Shown here: one piece after another, positions 1 through 13,700 of the stretch | Layout: every line of letters starts with the position of its first letter | Numbering within the stretch: position 1 is the stretch's first letter | DNA from: Taeniopygia guttata | Lineage: Eukaryota; Chordata; Aves; Passeriformes; Estrildidae | NCBI RefSeq assembly: GCF_048771995.1 | Contig: NC_133027.1 | Coordinates: forward strand, 100,500,501-100,564,500 | Direction: 5' to 3' | DNA length: 64,000 bases | Notes under the pieces: generated by a model | What the model was told of the DNA's origin: nothing | The model's database searches: none | Seen by the model: the letters and a program-made list of their open reading frames with translations, nothing else | Program-made: the position numbers and the translations under genes

Positions 1-716
1 TACAAATCCAACTCATGCAAAATTCTGTGTAAAGATGGAATTTAACATTTTTTTAATGTTGCATACATTTTTTCCTAATAGAAATAATGCTCCCCAAAAA
101 CCCCAATGAAGTTAGGTACACTCAGCATTCAGACAGAACATCAGACTAGCCCAGTTTTCAGTGTAAAAATATATTGGTATGACTCTGCCACTACTCACTC
201 ATTACTTTCTTTAAAAATTTGCAGGTGGCAGAGTTGGTCAGAAAATAATCACAACTATCCCTGTAGTCTGTCTCAGGTTATTTTTGGGAGTCACATGAAA
301 ATTTGGAATCTAAAAAAAATATAAACAAGAACAAAAACTTGTAGTAAATTTATTGATATTCCTGGAAAACAGGATATATATGTATGCTATAAAATAAAAA
401 AAAATCAGTATATCATTGGATAGAATGATGTAAATCTGTGTACAAATGGATAGAAAACCTGAGAAATTACTTAAAAATGTTGCAAACTTTTCAGCATAAT
501 GACTTGTTTTGTGAGAAATGTTCAAAGTAACAAAATTCTTTAAGAGATCAGAAAAGAACAAAGAGATTCTGTAGAAACAATGGACCAAATATATCTCAAG
601 GATAACCCCACTGAGATCAGTGGAATTGCATTAAGGATATACTTGGCCCAGTGACTCCAGAAATGATGTTAATGAGAAACCTTTAACAGTACTGCTAGAG
701 AAATCTCTATTTAAAC
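1..716. other. Unique AT-rich DNA, no gene seen
   Basis: No recognisable coding, RNA or repeat signal. The two open stretches here (72 codons plus, 92 codons minus) are chance products of composition. Confidence 0.7.
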
Positions 717-776
717 CATGCTGTGGCAGTTCATGTGAAAAAGTAAATGGGACCTTCACATGAACTGCACAGCATG
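717..776. other. 60-nt near-perfect inverted repeat (hairpin), pre-miRNA-like
   Basis: The left arm (717-739) and right arm (755-776) are reverse complements over about 22 base pairs, with one unpaired G in the left arm and a 15-nt loop (740-754). Pairing stops abruptly at both outer ends. The overall length, single bulge and loop size are like a microRNA precursor, but the stem lacks the usual extra lower helical turn and typical mismatches. I do not recognise either arm as a known microRNA. Other readings are a tiny foldback transposon relic or a simple palindrome. The inverted repeat is certain; its function is inferred. Confidence 0.85.
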
Positions 777-3400
777 TGAGTGTGAATCAACAGGCTATAA
801 TAAATTGGTTTGGTTTCATCTCCCAGACTTAAGCAAATGTATTATATTGTAGAAATTGAGAAGTTATAGTGAAGGTTATGTATTATTCCATTACATTCCA
901 AAAAGCCTGATTGGATTCAAAAAGGGCCTCATGTTGAAAAATATATCACAATTCCTACAAAAAAGAGAAACTGTATCTCAGATTTAATGAGTGCTAAATC
1001 CCTTTTAAAAATTCCTTTTTTTGTCTAAAACTTGATCTGGTAGATATCAGTAAGCTCTGGATGAAGAAATGTTTTCTAAGATAAAAGCCTCATATTTTTC
1101 AAAGGAAAGTAAACCTGAATGGGTTTCTAATGAAGTTTTACTTTCTCATGGAAAGAAGCAATGATTTAAAAAGTGCAGAGGAATGTAGCATCTGACATCC
1201 TCTGACATGATAAATACTGAAAATACTTGAACCCACAGAACTTGACCTAGTAGAGAAAGGAGTGACCTGTTCAACTTAAAATGCTGATCATAAAAAAAGT
1301 AAGACAAGATCAAGATTATTTTATAATTTAGGGTAAAGTACTCACAAATAACAGAAGCTGAAAATGCCTGGAATGCTCTGGCCTGCCTCACACTGAATGC
1401 AACTCCTACATAAAGCAGATCTGTGGGCATTCCACATTTGCTGTTCCTAGGGATAGGTAGAAAAACTGAAATACAGAAAGATAAGGTAGGCAGCATCCCT
1501 GAGATGAGGAGTAATAATGGAGTCAGGATCTCACCACACTCACTGATTTGAGAGGCAGAATCCAGCAACAATATCCCCACACCAGATCACCTATATAAAA
1601 TATGACGGATTCCTCAAGCTCTTTGCTGTTTGAGGATGCTGGCTTCAGTCTCCACCAAAGAGCAATAACTTGTTTCCTAATCTAATGGCTGCTTGAAGTG
1701 AATTGTTCAAACTTTTCAAAAATAAAGCAAGACAAACCAACCCAAAAGACCCTCAGCAGTCTGTGGGTATGTGAGAGAGATTATAAACATGATGCCTGAG
1801 TGCTGGACTGAACTCTCTGCACTGGTTCGGTGACCCTGGACGTCACTTCCAGTCCTCTAGCCCTACAAACTGTGATTTCATTCCAGAGGTCACTGAGAAA
1901 GAAATGCAGCATTTCACAGATTTTATCTAGCACATGCAAAATGATCGTGTCCTGACATTTCAGCTGTTGAAAAGAGCCAGTATTTACTACCTCACATGAA
2001 AAAAAGCAGAAGGCTAAAATGCATAACAGAGTAAAGCCATGATATGAGACAGATGAACGCATTTAGATAAAATAAGACAAGACTCAACCTTCATCTGAAC
2101 TTCAAATTGAAGCAGTTAAAGCTGCCATGGAAGGAAGATTAAAAGTAAATAAATTTATTTGTCTTCCAGTTGTCCTTTTTACTTGAGACTGCTATTGAAG
2201 AACTGGCTAAGATTTAGGAGAGAGCAGCTCCTGCTGCTGCTACAGCTTTCTGAGTCATGCCCAGCCAGGTAGTCAGCCTCTCATGCCTCACTCTCCAGCC
2301 ACATCCTGGTGTCCCTCTCCCTCTCCTTGCTGTCTGATGCTACTTTAAACACAAACTTTACAGCAAGCACTAGTTTTTATTATGTGATTGCACAGTGCCC
2401 AAGCTTCCCCCTTCCAGCCATTCTGTCCAGTGTGTTTGCAGTACAAGTGATGATATTGACAAAAATATTATCTCTCTGGCCCCCAATGCCATCTAGAAGA
2501 ATAAATATTTTTGAGATAGATTGACATTCTTCATATTCTATCTCTCAGGTTTAACATTCTGTCTACAAGTCATGTGAATTTAATAAATAGTAGGAAAAGA
2601 GACAGAAATATTGGACACAGTTTTGTTTGCACTATATAAGCCCTGTGGTATCACATGCCCGCATTCAAAAATTAGAAGCAAGTAAAGGCATTAACTACAT
2701 TTTAATCCGTACTCTATGGTTTGCATTTATCATTCTGCTATGTGCCATTTCCCTCTATACTGTTGCAATAATGGTCTGGATTATTTTGCATTAATCCTTT
2801 GGATTAGAAATGTCCCACAAAATATAATGGAAAATATTTTTATAGAAGAAAATGGTATACAACTCAGTATGGTCCCACTCATAATTTGTAATAAAATTAT
2901 TCAGAAATATTAATTTCTCTCTCTGGATATCATAAATAGCTCAAACATCCCCAGCTGAGCATAAAAATAACTAATGTTTGATGGAAACTGTATTTTGGGT
3001 CCTTAAACTGCTGTTTCTAAAAAGGCCATTTTCATCCTGTTTTGGGTTGCCAAGCATGGCATTGGAAGGAGTCAGCAAAACACTTCAGTGAGTCCTATAA
3101 GTCTCCGTTTGTGAAACAGTCTTTGCCCAAAAACAATAATCCTTGCTATAGCTCATAAAATTTGGAAAAGTGAGGTTTAGAACACTCGTCAGTAGATTTC
3201 TTCAAAGGAAGAAAATTCTGGTTCAAGCTTCTTGGTCTTTCTGTTGGGGCACAATGGATGTTTTCATCTTTGCAAAGCCAGTGCCCCATTTTGTCTTCCA
3301 CCTTCAAGGCACTTAAAGAAATCCTCACTTTTATTCATTCTCATCTTATTCAACAGGTCAACAGGCATAATAATGTTGTGAGGGATTCCAGTCAGCATAG
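777..3400. other. Unique AT-rich DNA, no gene seen
   Basis: The longest open stretch is 144 codons on the minus strand (1146-1580), without family features. Inside it a 'tttctgtatttcag' acceptor-like site (near 1460) and a 'gtgagta' donor-like site (near 1345) frame about 115 bp, but nothing else supports an exon. Confidence 0.65.
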
Positions 3401-3482
3401 AGACATGGAATCATTATGATTGGAAGAGGCCACTAATATTGAGTCCAACCATTAACTATACATAACTTGGTCCACCTGGAAA
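3401..3482 (-). mobile_element. CR1 LINE fragment (3' end, antisense)
   Basis: The stretch begins with an 'atggaatcattatgattgg' block followed by 'gaggcc' and 'gagtccaaccattaac'. This is the order seen in the reverse complement of CR1 3' untranslated regions: an 'agaatcat.aaggttgga' block, then 'gaccactaagatca' and 'gagtccaaccattaac'. It is short and diverged, so it is an old 5'-truncated copy. The right boundary is uncertain and weak similarity may run towards 3540. The family is known to insert with heavy 5' truncation, which fits. Confidence 0.65.
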
Positions 3483-4879
3483 TCAGCCTGGATCCCACTA
3501 TAAAAAATTCAGTGCTTGGGGCATTGTTTAAACTAGTCAGATAAGGCACAGAAGAGTCATTCTACTTAGAATATTGGATGAAGAAAAAAGATGATCTAAT
3601 AACATTCATTGCACGCTCACATGATATAAATATACCAGACAGTTGCATTTTTCAGAGTACTACAAGGGAAAAAAAACCAAAACCAGCAAGAAATATCTGT
3701 GTAGGCCAACTGGAACAAATAGTTAAAAAAATAATGTTAAAGAGGAGAAAAAGGAGAAATTGTGAAAGAAAAAAATTGATATCTGATTCGAAGATCTTCC
3801 ACAACATGTGCAATGTGACACAGTGCTGTCTCTTCTTGCCTGTTTTTTCCAGCTGTGTTGAACAATTTTTGAATGTTACCACAATCCAAATACAAGTAAC
3901 TATGCAATAACAAAACATTGTGAATCTTTCTCTAATTCTCTTCCAGTCTGTGTAATAGTAACTGTGTTAATCATTTAAATGGTTTGTTGTATTTCCATGC
4001 TTTATACAGAAGTGTTTAGAAGTGTTCCCATCACACATTGCTGAGTTTATGCTATGCCAGTCATTATATGGTCAAATACTAATTTGAAAACCTATCAAAA
4101 ATGAATATTAAGTGATATACAGGTCAGGCACAATTATTCCTGGAAAGGCAGGAAATATGTTAAGGCAACAGAATATAGTTTTCCCTAATATTTAGGAAGA
4201 GAAGCATATAAATCACTGTCATGGCGTCTAAGACACCACAAAACTATGTCAGCTGTAACAGCAGGCTGCAGGGCAATATTTACTGATAATTAAAATTATT
4301 GTTTATATGGATATTCACTTTTGCCCCTTCCATTTCCTTAAAACCACTCCTCCAAAAGATTTAAATTACAAATTTCTGTTCTTATACAATAATTTCATCC
4401 TACCACTATCATTAGGATGTCAGCTCTCATTCTTGCTCAGTTCTTCAGTTTATAGGTAGTTATGGGCAAATTAGTCCTTACCTATTACAAGTGTTTTCCC
4501 TATTCAGTTGAAAAGTATATTGAAATAAATTCAGTTTCTGCAGTGACATTAGGTAGAATATTTTCATTTCAGTTTCTGCTACAATCCATGCCTATCTTTC
4601 ATTTGTATTGAATTTGTCAGTAAGGCACTCTGTTTTGAAAAAAAAATTTAAAAAAATATACAAAAAAAATAAAGGTTGCAACCTCAGCAGACCTGGCAGA
4701 AGATTACAATGACCTCTAAAATTAGAGAGCAGCATCCTCGAAAAGAAAAAAAATAAAATTGATAAAGGAGGAAAAAGCAGAAACCCCAACCCAAACCAGA
4801 AGGCAACTTAATCTATTCTATCAATTCTGCAAAGAAAGTGAATAAAGAAGAAATTAAAAAAATGTTTCTTCACTTATCA
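3483..4879. other. Unique DNA between two antisense CR1 fragments
   Basis: Holds an A-rich low-complexity stretch at about 4637-4672 and a small duplication ('agaagtgtt' twice near 4010). No coding signal. Frames at 3578-3910 plus and 3652-3918 minus lie on each other and are not credible. Confidence 0.65.
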
Positions 4880-5320
4880 CAATATGGATGTGTTTGGACA
4901 GCACCTCTGGAGATTATCTAGTCCAACCTCCTGCTATAAGAAGAGTCAATGGGAACAAGTTGCTTAAGATCATGTCCAGTTGAATTTTGAATATCTCCAG
5001 GGATATCTTCAGCATCTCACCAGGCAAATTTGTCCAGTGCTGGATCACACTTGTAGTAAAACTTTTACTTAAATGTTTTTAATGGAATTTCCTGTGTTTC
5101 ACTTTGTGCCTTTCACCTCTCTTCCTTTCAATGGGCAGCACTGAGAAGAGTTTGTCTCCTCTACACCCTACTTTGCACACATTGATGAGATTCCCACCAT
5201 GAGCCTCCTCTTGTCCAGGCTCAGCAGTCCCACTTCTCTCAGCCTCCCCTTGCACATCTGATGCATCAGTTCCTTAATCATCTTCCTTTCCCCTTACAGG
5301 ACTATCTATGAAGATCCTTT
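4880..5320 (-). mobile_element. CR1 LINE fragment, about 440 bp, antisense
   Basis: Successive blocks match the reverse complement of a CR1 3' region in the expected order: 'cctctggagattatctagtccaacc' (4905-4929, in part), 'ttttgaatatctccaggga' (about 4985), 'tgtccagtgctgg' (about 5031), 'gaatttcctgtgtttcactttgtgcc' (near 5085), 'gggcagcactgagaagagt' (about 5133), 'ttgatgagattcccacca' (about 5182), 'gtccaggctcagcagtccca' (about 5213), 'tctctcagcctcccc' and 'atcatcttcc' (about 5278). It carries many substitutions and no intact reading frame. The copy is 5'-truncated and lacks the terminal 8-bp microsatellite of young CR1s. Confidence 0.88.
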
Positions 5321-6513
5321 ACTCAAATGTATATTGTTTATCCATATTTATTATACTTATATTGCACATTTTTAAAAAGTACCACCCACCTACTTCAGGG
5401 GGAATCCTGTAGGGAATTCTGGAGTTAGATAGGCCTACACAACATTAATTCAGTTCATGTGGTGTGCCTAATGCTATTTTTAATCTATTTTGGGAGGGAA
5501 GGGCATGATCTATTATCCATTCAGTGTACATATTTGTTTCCTCTTCACTCTGTGGCTTGAGGCCCTTTATTAATATTTATAACCCTGATCTGAAAAAATA
5601 AATGCTTTTTTTATTGGACTTTTCAGTGTAACTTCTTACTAGTGTAAGTAGCTATGCCACAAATGTTCACAGCACCCCTGGGAGGCAAGGTAGCATCCCT
5701 ACTCCCATTTCACAGACAGCCTCTGGCCTGGGTTTTTAAAGAACTCCACATTATTTGCACTTTAGATGTCCCCACTGATTTTGGTTGCAGCTGCCAGTGC
5801 TCAGCACATTTGAAAATCCAGGCTTCTAGGGCTACAGACTGGCTTGTCCAACTCAATCAGCTTAATCATAAAGCACAAAGTTTTTATCTAGTGAGATAAC
5901 AGTTTGGAACAAGGGAAAATCCTGTTCGATGGAATCTTTATGGTTGCAGCTCCCCTGAATAACTGTCCTTTCCACACTCCTTCATTTCTTAACCACTGTA
6001 TGAGACATACAGCATGTGGTAATGAAATATGTAATGCATGCATTTTACTGAGCAAATCTCTCACTTGAAATGTGAGGTCTTTGGTTTGGAAATAAACACG
6101 ACCCAAGGCTCAGCTGGGAAGTGTGTGCTGCTCCAACAGCCAGGTCCCACTCTCCTTGCTCAGTCTGCCTTTGGCACAGCATTAGCCTGATCTTACACTG
6201 TCCCTGTGACAAGCTTCCAGAAGAAAGTGTGAAAAGGAAGATCACTTTCCACTACCCACAGGAAACAAAATGACCCTTCTGCTGTCAGCTGGGTGATACG
6301 TGAGCTGTACCCCCTGTAGAAGCCAAGGCTAGTGCAGACTTGTTCTCATTAAACAAAGCTAATGGAAGGACATTTAAACTGAAATGTAGGAGCTCCTCAG
6401 ACTTCATCTTAACTTCTAGAATTACTTCTGTTAGGTTTAAGATATTCAACCTTAAGACAGAGTTGCTGGATGATGCCACTGCAGGTTTTACCTCTAGCTG
6501 ATAGAATGGGGGG

Positions 6514-6538
6514 AGTGTGTGTACATGTGTGTGTGTGA
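6514..6538. repeat. Short interrupted (GT)n microsatellite
   Basis: Alternating G and T are interrupted once by 'acat', after a run of seven Gs. It is a plain dinucleotide repeat with no associated gene. Confidence 0.9.
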
Positions 6539-7875
6539 GGCTGTCATGAACGACACTTCTTCCTCCTCTTGGGGCTTCTCAGGGTTTCAGTGGCCCAGTA
6601 TCATAGCTGTGGAGAGGAGTTTGCATTTTGGCAGCCGTAACCCAGCTCTTTGCTACTCATAGTCCCCACCCAACACACTCCTTCCACTATTGCCAGCAAA
6701 CTGCAGAGCTCTGGCCACACTGAGTTGCAGCCTGTTTGTCCAGCCCCATCTCCCAATAAGTTTAGGGGGCAGAAATCCACCCCAGGAAGCTCAGGAACTG
6801 TTGTTTGAGGCCGCCTCTGTTCTCACAGTCACAGCTGAAATCAACACCAAATTAATGCTTCCAACAAACCATCCTGGAGATGGGGCACGAGGAAAGGGGT
6901 TTTCATGTTGCTCCACAGATCACCTGCCTCAGACAGCATTTCTCTTGCTTCCCAGGCACATGGCAAAGGTCATCTCTGTCCTCATCGATGCACTTGTGCT
7001 GCTCTGCTCAAGTTTTGCCTCAGGATGGCATATTTTAGGTTGTACTTCTGTGTATGTTTAATTTCTGAGGCTGATGACCCGAACATGATATGAGCACTGA
7101 CAGCCATTGTAATTGTATAAACCTGGGGAGAGGGGGAAATTAAATAATCATAACAAAACCAATTGTCAAGAATAATAAGATTTTCCTTTCAGCGCAATAA
7201 TAGTGTCATTAATTATTAAAAGAGAAAAAATTACAAGGAATCTTCAAGGCAAAAAGTAAATGAGCCTGGAGACTGCAATTCCTTCTTATATAGGAGTGCC
7301 CTCTGCAGTCTAGTTCCTAGGGAGAGATGCTGTGCCCACTCACATGATGCTGTAGAGGAAATCAGAAATAAGTTGGTCAAATCCAGCACAGAAAGTTGGG
7401 ATGTGGAGCCATAAATGAACCCCTGAAGCATGGGGTCCACAGTATCAAAAGACCATTCCCTAGACAAAGTGCTAGGACACATACCTGATGGACAAGCTAA
7501 AAGAGCTGTGTACACTTTAAAGGTGGGTTTTCAGATGTAGACATTGCAGCAAAGAAGACACAACTTTAATCATTGCAGTTTAGACATAAAGGAGTTTACT
7601 TTCTGTTTTAAAGCTTAGCAGAAACTGTAAAGTGATCTTCAGGAATGTTCTTCAAAGGGGACATTGTCTCTGTCCTTTCAGGATTTTAAGCTCTAAAGCT
7701 GGTCACATGCTGCTATAATATTTTAATGTCATTCCTAGCTGGCAGGTAGCAACTTGCTTTTCATCAGTGCCTTATGGAAGTAACCCAAGCATTAAGATGT
7801 GACCTCATTCCTAAACACACATTTTTCCATCAACTGCAAACTTTACAGGAGCATCATTTCTTTTATGATGCATCA

Positions 7876-7910
7876 CAAAAAAAAAAAAAATTAATTAAAA
7901 AAAAAAAAAA
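7876..7910. repeat. Two A14 runs around a 'ttaatt' core
   Basis: Two runs of fourteen As flank a short 'ttaatt' spacer. It could be a degenerate poly(A) tail of an old retroposed copy, but no retroelement body is recognisable on either side. Confidence 0.9.
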
Positions 7911-10690
7911 GAGTGGAGAAGAATATTTACTTTAAGAGGGAAAAAGTCCTAAGCCTCTAAAAGTTTATACTGCCTCCAATTACTTTTCATGTGTGACTAT
8001 GTGGCAGGGAATACTTCATTATACCAGGTCACCAACTTTGACATCTCTAACCTCACAATAATGGTCCTTTTTGTAATGTACCAAAATTGAAAATCAGTTT
8101 AGTTTATGTTCTCACTAGGTTCATGGCTCTGGTGCCTAATATATTGTTGACTTGTAGGTCAGCATTATTCCCCAGTGAGGAATATTAAATAGCCACAGCT
8201 TATATTAGAAGGGGTGAAAAGGTCCAGCTCCAGTCTGCTGTATAGTTCAGATTCGTTAGTGCTTTAAAAACTCGTAAGTTGCATAATGTTTCCACTTATC
8301 CATGAAATTGAGGCATGATTCATATCACAGGCATCTTTAAATGATTTGTAGTCCACTATTTAAGTATGTATTTCACAAAAATAAATACTTCCTGAGTTTG
8401 TATACATGATTTGTGCTAGTCAGTATCATAAAAGAGGCACAATAGTGCCTGACCTTTATTGCTGTGGCAAGAAGTCCCTACATCTGATGGAAAACCCCCA
8501 AACAGCCAACAGGAATGGTGTAATACAAAGCACTTCTGTTTGGAAAAGGCATTTTTGGAGCTTATCAAAGTGTGAATGCTATTTCCTTCCATCAAAAACT
8601 TCTGTTCTTTCCACTCCCAGTACTCTTTGTGCCTTCTGAAAATTTAATTTTAGGGCTGTGCTGTTAAAATTAACATTAGCATGTGGGATACAGTGTTTGA
8701 CTGCTGAAAGCTGGGGTGCTTCTTGAACCTGCTCATTCCTGAGCTCTGTTTGTGAGACAAATTGGGCTGGAGCTGCAGGCTTTGCTTTACCCCTGAGCAC
8801 ACCTGCCTTCAGTAACAAAACTGCTTTTGGGACTTTGATTTAACAGAGTGATGCTGGAAAAGAGAAGCTGTCTGGAAGATGAAGGATGAAAGTTGTTCAG
8901 AAAAAAAAAACATTTTCTTTCTCTCACCATGATGCATCTCCAATGTCTAGTAAATTATTTGCAAGAAAACCAAAGATGCTAAGTTTACAAGCTACACGCT
9001 CCACATTGCTCAGTTCTCTGTGCAACAGCCTGTGAGGATCCCCTGAGGGCTGACTATGGGCAGACTGAGGGCTGCAGAAGAGGGTGAAGGGAAGAACCAT
9101 GAAGGTTAACCATGCATTCACCATCAAGACCCTCCCTCCAGCACAAAAACCCCCACAAAGAGGTGGATCCCTTACTCAGAATGTGTGACAGCACTAGGTT
9201 CATCATCCTTTTGGTATCATTACACTTTAAGATTAATGTGATATTTTATTCTCTAATGTGGGTCTGATTAGTTTTTAAAGATCTAATCGGAATTCAGCAT
9301 AAGTGAAAACACTATCAGATCACAACCTTTTAATTGTATGTTGTTATGAGCTTGGTAAAGGAATTACTGAGTGAAAAGATACAGGATGATTTATTTGAGT
9401 CAGATGAGGCAGTGATCACAACAGGCTGCTGGCTGATGTGTATGAATCTGTAGGAGTCCCAACTACAGAAGAGAATGAGATATTTTTTAGTTTTAATTTC
9501 TCTGATGTCTTTTGAAAAGAAAAATACCTACACTTAAAGAAAAGGTACTTTTTGCAGAAAAAAAAAACAAACCCAAACCAACAATCAAACAAACTCTTTG
9601 CATACTGTGTGTTTTTCTCTTTGAAAAATTTCTTTATTGTCCCTTAACTGCTTTTCTCTTGTTTCCACAAGGTAAAAACAGAAGCAAAAGACAACCCACA
9701 TAGATAACTATTTTATTTTATCATAATGATGGTGGACATTTTCAGCTTCTCTCAAAACATTGGAGTATTTGTTGGAGCTTATTATTTAAGAAAACAGTGC
9801 TGTTTCACTGAAACAGACAGCTGAATTTGTCATATAGATATTTATATTGATATGAACTACATTATGTTCTTGAATTTTCATTCAATAAATATAATGTTTT
9901 GCTTTACTGTCAGTTCCTCTTTCTCCCCCTTTTCTTTTCCTGCTTTAAATCTGTTCTCCCTTTCATGTTCCCATGCAAAATTGCCTAAAGAACATCCAAG
10001 CCATTAATGTGCACGTGGGTCTCAACTGAGCAGAATAAGCTGCCTGGTGTGCAGACAGACTTTTCAGCTCAAACATCTCAATTAAATCTCCTCTGTGATA
10101 CTGTATGGTCCAGTCCTGAAGCCCTGGAGCACGTTCCCCATGCAGTGTCCTGCACAATGACCTTGTTTACCACAGCTGGGCCCAACTGCATTTCCCTTAC
10201 AGTCCAATTGCTTCACAACTTCTGGGCTGGTGACACGCAGCTCTGGACTCACCTATTTCATGGGAAAGTATTTCAATTTTTCTCATGGAAAAAATTGCCA
10301 CTTGGCCCAAGCATCCTGACTTCACCATACATCTGTCAGAATAATTTCCTTAAAAACTTGTTTTCTTGGTCAACAAGGTGAGAACACTGTCCTTTTTCTC
10401 TTTTTTTTTTTTCCCCAAAAAACTTAAATCCAATATATGTGAACAGTCAGAAACAAGACAGAACAATGGACTCTACATGGGCACAGCAGTTGCCTATAAA
10501 TGACACTTATTCTGGGCAGAACAGATGACATGGCAGGCAGAAATGTTCAGATAAAACTATAAACAAACAATAAAAATCATTACTGCAATTTGAGAACCAG
10601 CTAGAGACTACTTGGACATAAATCACTTTGAACAGAAACACAAAGGAAATATTTCTGAAATGTTGGCTGGCAGCAATTTTAAAAGAGGTC

Positions 10691-10706
10691 TTTTTTTTTT
10701 TTTTTT
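10691..10706. repeat. Poly(T) run, T16
   Basis: This is an uninterrupted mononucleotide run in unique AT-rich DNA. No retroelement could be attached to it. Confidence 0.9.
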
Positions 10707-13700
10707 AAGTGGAACATATGGAAAGGCATGACACTTCTGGCTAATATTTTTTTTTCCCCTGAAGATCACAATATTTTCATTCAACGCTGTGTTTTTTCTG
10801 CACATTAGAATGTGTATTTATGAGCAAAATAACAGCTAAAATCCTCATTACTCTTCATGATTTCACAATTATAGCTGCTGTACATGACCTTCCCAGCCAC
10901 ACTGTTGCTCTGATCTGCCGGTGCAGGAGTCCCCCATCACGACAGAGCCTCCTGAGTGTTCCTGCAAGGGTGTTTTGGGCAGGACATGGGCCTGGACGAG
11001 GGGCAGAACCATCTCCCAGAGACCTTGGGCTTTGGGAACTGTGAGAAGGAGTATTAAATGAAAGGCTGCCTATTGAGCTGGGGGCCAAATTCCCTATCTG
11101 GCTTCAGTTTTGAGACCCACCTGTCCTGCACTGTGTGCATCAGGCTGCTCACATGGCTGGGCCCAGATTGGATCTGCTCCAGGATGGCAGAAGCGCTGTC
11201 ATCCAATAAAATGCTTTATGAAGCTCACGGTGGTGTTTTCTTCTGTGAGCCTCAGGCACAACACAGGCTTTTGTAAAGAAGTACAGGCCTGGGTCTTGCT
11301 GTGGTGGTCACTGAGGGGGAAGCAGGGGTTGGTGAGGAGCACAGGAGGGCAGTGTCTGGGTCACTCATGGCACAAGGGCATCGGACCTAAGCTGTTCACA
11401 TCACAGAGCAATTAGAAACGCTATTCAGTAGCTGCAAGGAGACTTTTCTCTGATTGCCACGCTTTTCTCTGCTCCCTGATACTTCAGAGGGAGAGAGGGC
11501 AAAGCTACCTCCTCTCATCCATCCGCCCTTCTCCTGGTATTAGTGTGCAGGCAGGGACACCCCGATGGGGCCATACCCACAGCGGGGAGAAGATGGGACC
11601 CAGCACCCTTTGTCATGCAGGATGGCAAAGTTTCCTCTGACTTTCAGCCATGCCTAATATGGACAGCCCTGCTCTGTCACCAGCTTGCAGAAGGTGGGAC
11701 GTTTGCCTTCAGGTGTTCCTGTAATACACCCAGTACCCTGCAGCACAATGACGCAAAGCCCAGAAAGGGCAGCCTTCATGTATTTGGTGAAATTAATGCT
11801 ACGCTACAAAAAAGTCCCCATTCTAAGGTTGTGGCAATTCTTGACATTTCTTTAAAGTGAACTGCAATGCACACTGAACAATGTTCAGAGTCCTGCTGAG
11901 GCTTCAGTAACTTAATTATGCTTTATTCTTTCTAACCCACCCACATACATGCTTTACCAATTTGAACTTTTTATAGATCCTCCTAAAGTATTTTCTGCTG
12001 TGCTTTGCTCTTAACATCACACTTGTTTTTCTCACTCCAGTCCTTTCTCAAGTATGGGGTGCCTTCTTATGTCTGTGTAATGTTGTGCAAGATGGTTTCC
12101 ATACCTCAGTGTGGAGCAGAGCTAAAAGGAAGAAGGAGAAATAGAATAACTTTACCTTGTCCCACACCTCTGTCTGATTTTTCTGTATAAAATATACAAC
12201 ACTGATTTAGGAGCTTTATTTCTCGCATGCCAATAAATTACTGGAAGCAGACATAAAAAATGCAAATGGAATCATACTTTAATGAAGACCGAGGTCCTTA
12301 TAACTTAAGGAAATTGTTACAAAGCAAAACCCATGCTAACTGTACAATCAGGTTCAGGCATACACTCCTGAAAGTGTAAAGACAGGGTCTTGCTTACAGA
12401 TGAAGTTCATATTCTCTGTGTTGGACACTATGATTAAATACATATATTAATATAATTAAGCAATATACAAGAATATTTCAAATGAAGCATCGAAAAAGCC
12501 ATACCAACTTACCTTTCAAATCAGGAATAATTGGAACCATTTTGAGCCCTATTATTTTCAGCTGTTAGACAATAGCTGATTCCAATGGGATCTGTATCAC
12601 TGAAAGCCTGTGCAGTGTTTTGCAATACAAAGTTCAGATCCATGTTAAGCTAATAATCTCATCTTCGAGAGCTTCTTACCCAGCTAAAATTCCCTTTTGT
12701 ATTTAAGTAGTATCACAAATCCCTCATCAACTCAAAAACATATTCCCTAGAATAGCAATGAATTTCAGGACTAACAGCAAAACTTGGAGATTTGAAAATA
12801 AAATTATTGACTTGCATAGTTGATAATTGTCACAATCTTCCATAAGATTCTTGTGTTGAGTTGAGCTGATTATAAAATAAAAGGAATGCATTTCCTAGAA
12901 AAATGGAAAAGCTGTCCTAAAGAAATATGCTTTTCAGATCTAAAATACAAGGGTTGAATTCTATTTTCAAATCGAAATAATAAATGAATCAGATTTACAT
13001 AACAAAGAGCAACATGCAAAAGGCATGTAGCTTTTCTGTTAAGGAAAATGATTTCTGGCAGTTTCACCACTTAAGATAAGGTGTGATGGAGACATGAGCA
13101 AATGTCTTGGCATCACTTGATGTGAGCTTGGAGCTCTGCCGAGCCACATTTCTAAAAGGATCACAGTTCAATTGGCACTCTGTTTAATCTTTAGCTAATT
13201 CATACATTGGAGCTCAGGCTTTCCCTTTGTATCATGATGTTACCAACACTAATGATTTTTCCACTTCAATGTGGCATAGAAAGTGGGGAATATTTGGGAA
13301 GCTATATCTACAGACAGAGTAATGCATATCTTCACTGGAAGTCATAGCAAGATGCTCATTTAGACTGGTCATGATAACGCAGTAGGAAATCAGTGTCTGT
13401 GAACAGCTTGGGCACAATAAAATAAAGCACAATCCATGTTCTCTCCACCTGCAGGCTTAAACCATTTTCACTGTACAGCACCATTTTCAGCATTGTACAA
13501 ACCCATTTTCATTAGAGTTTACTGTATGCTGAGCTGAAGAATGTGACAGTAGATTCTGTTGGAGGTAGGCACTGAATGGAAGATGTGAATGTCCATTTCT
13601 GGTTATGTGCAGGTTTATGGAATTCTGAAGTCCATCCAGGACCACAGTGGGATGTGAGGAGGCCAAGCCTCAGAATTAGCTGTATGATACTGGATGGAAT

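Noticed and set aside
1146..1580. 144-codon minus-strand frame
   Set aside because: Hydrophobic composition typical of antisense reading of A-rich DNA; no family feature and no supporting neighbours.
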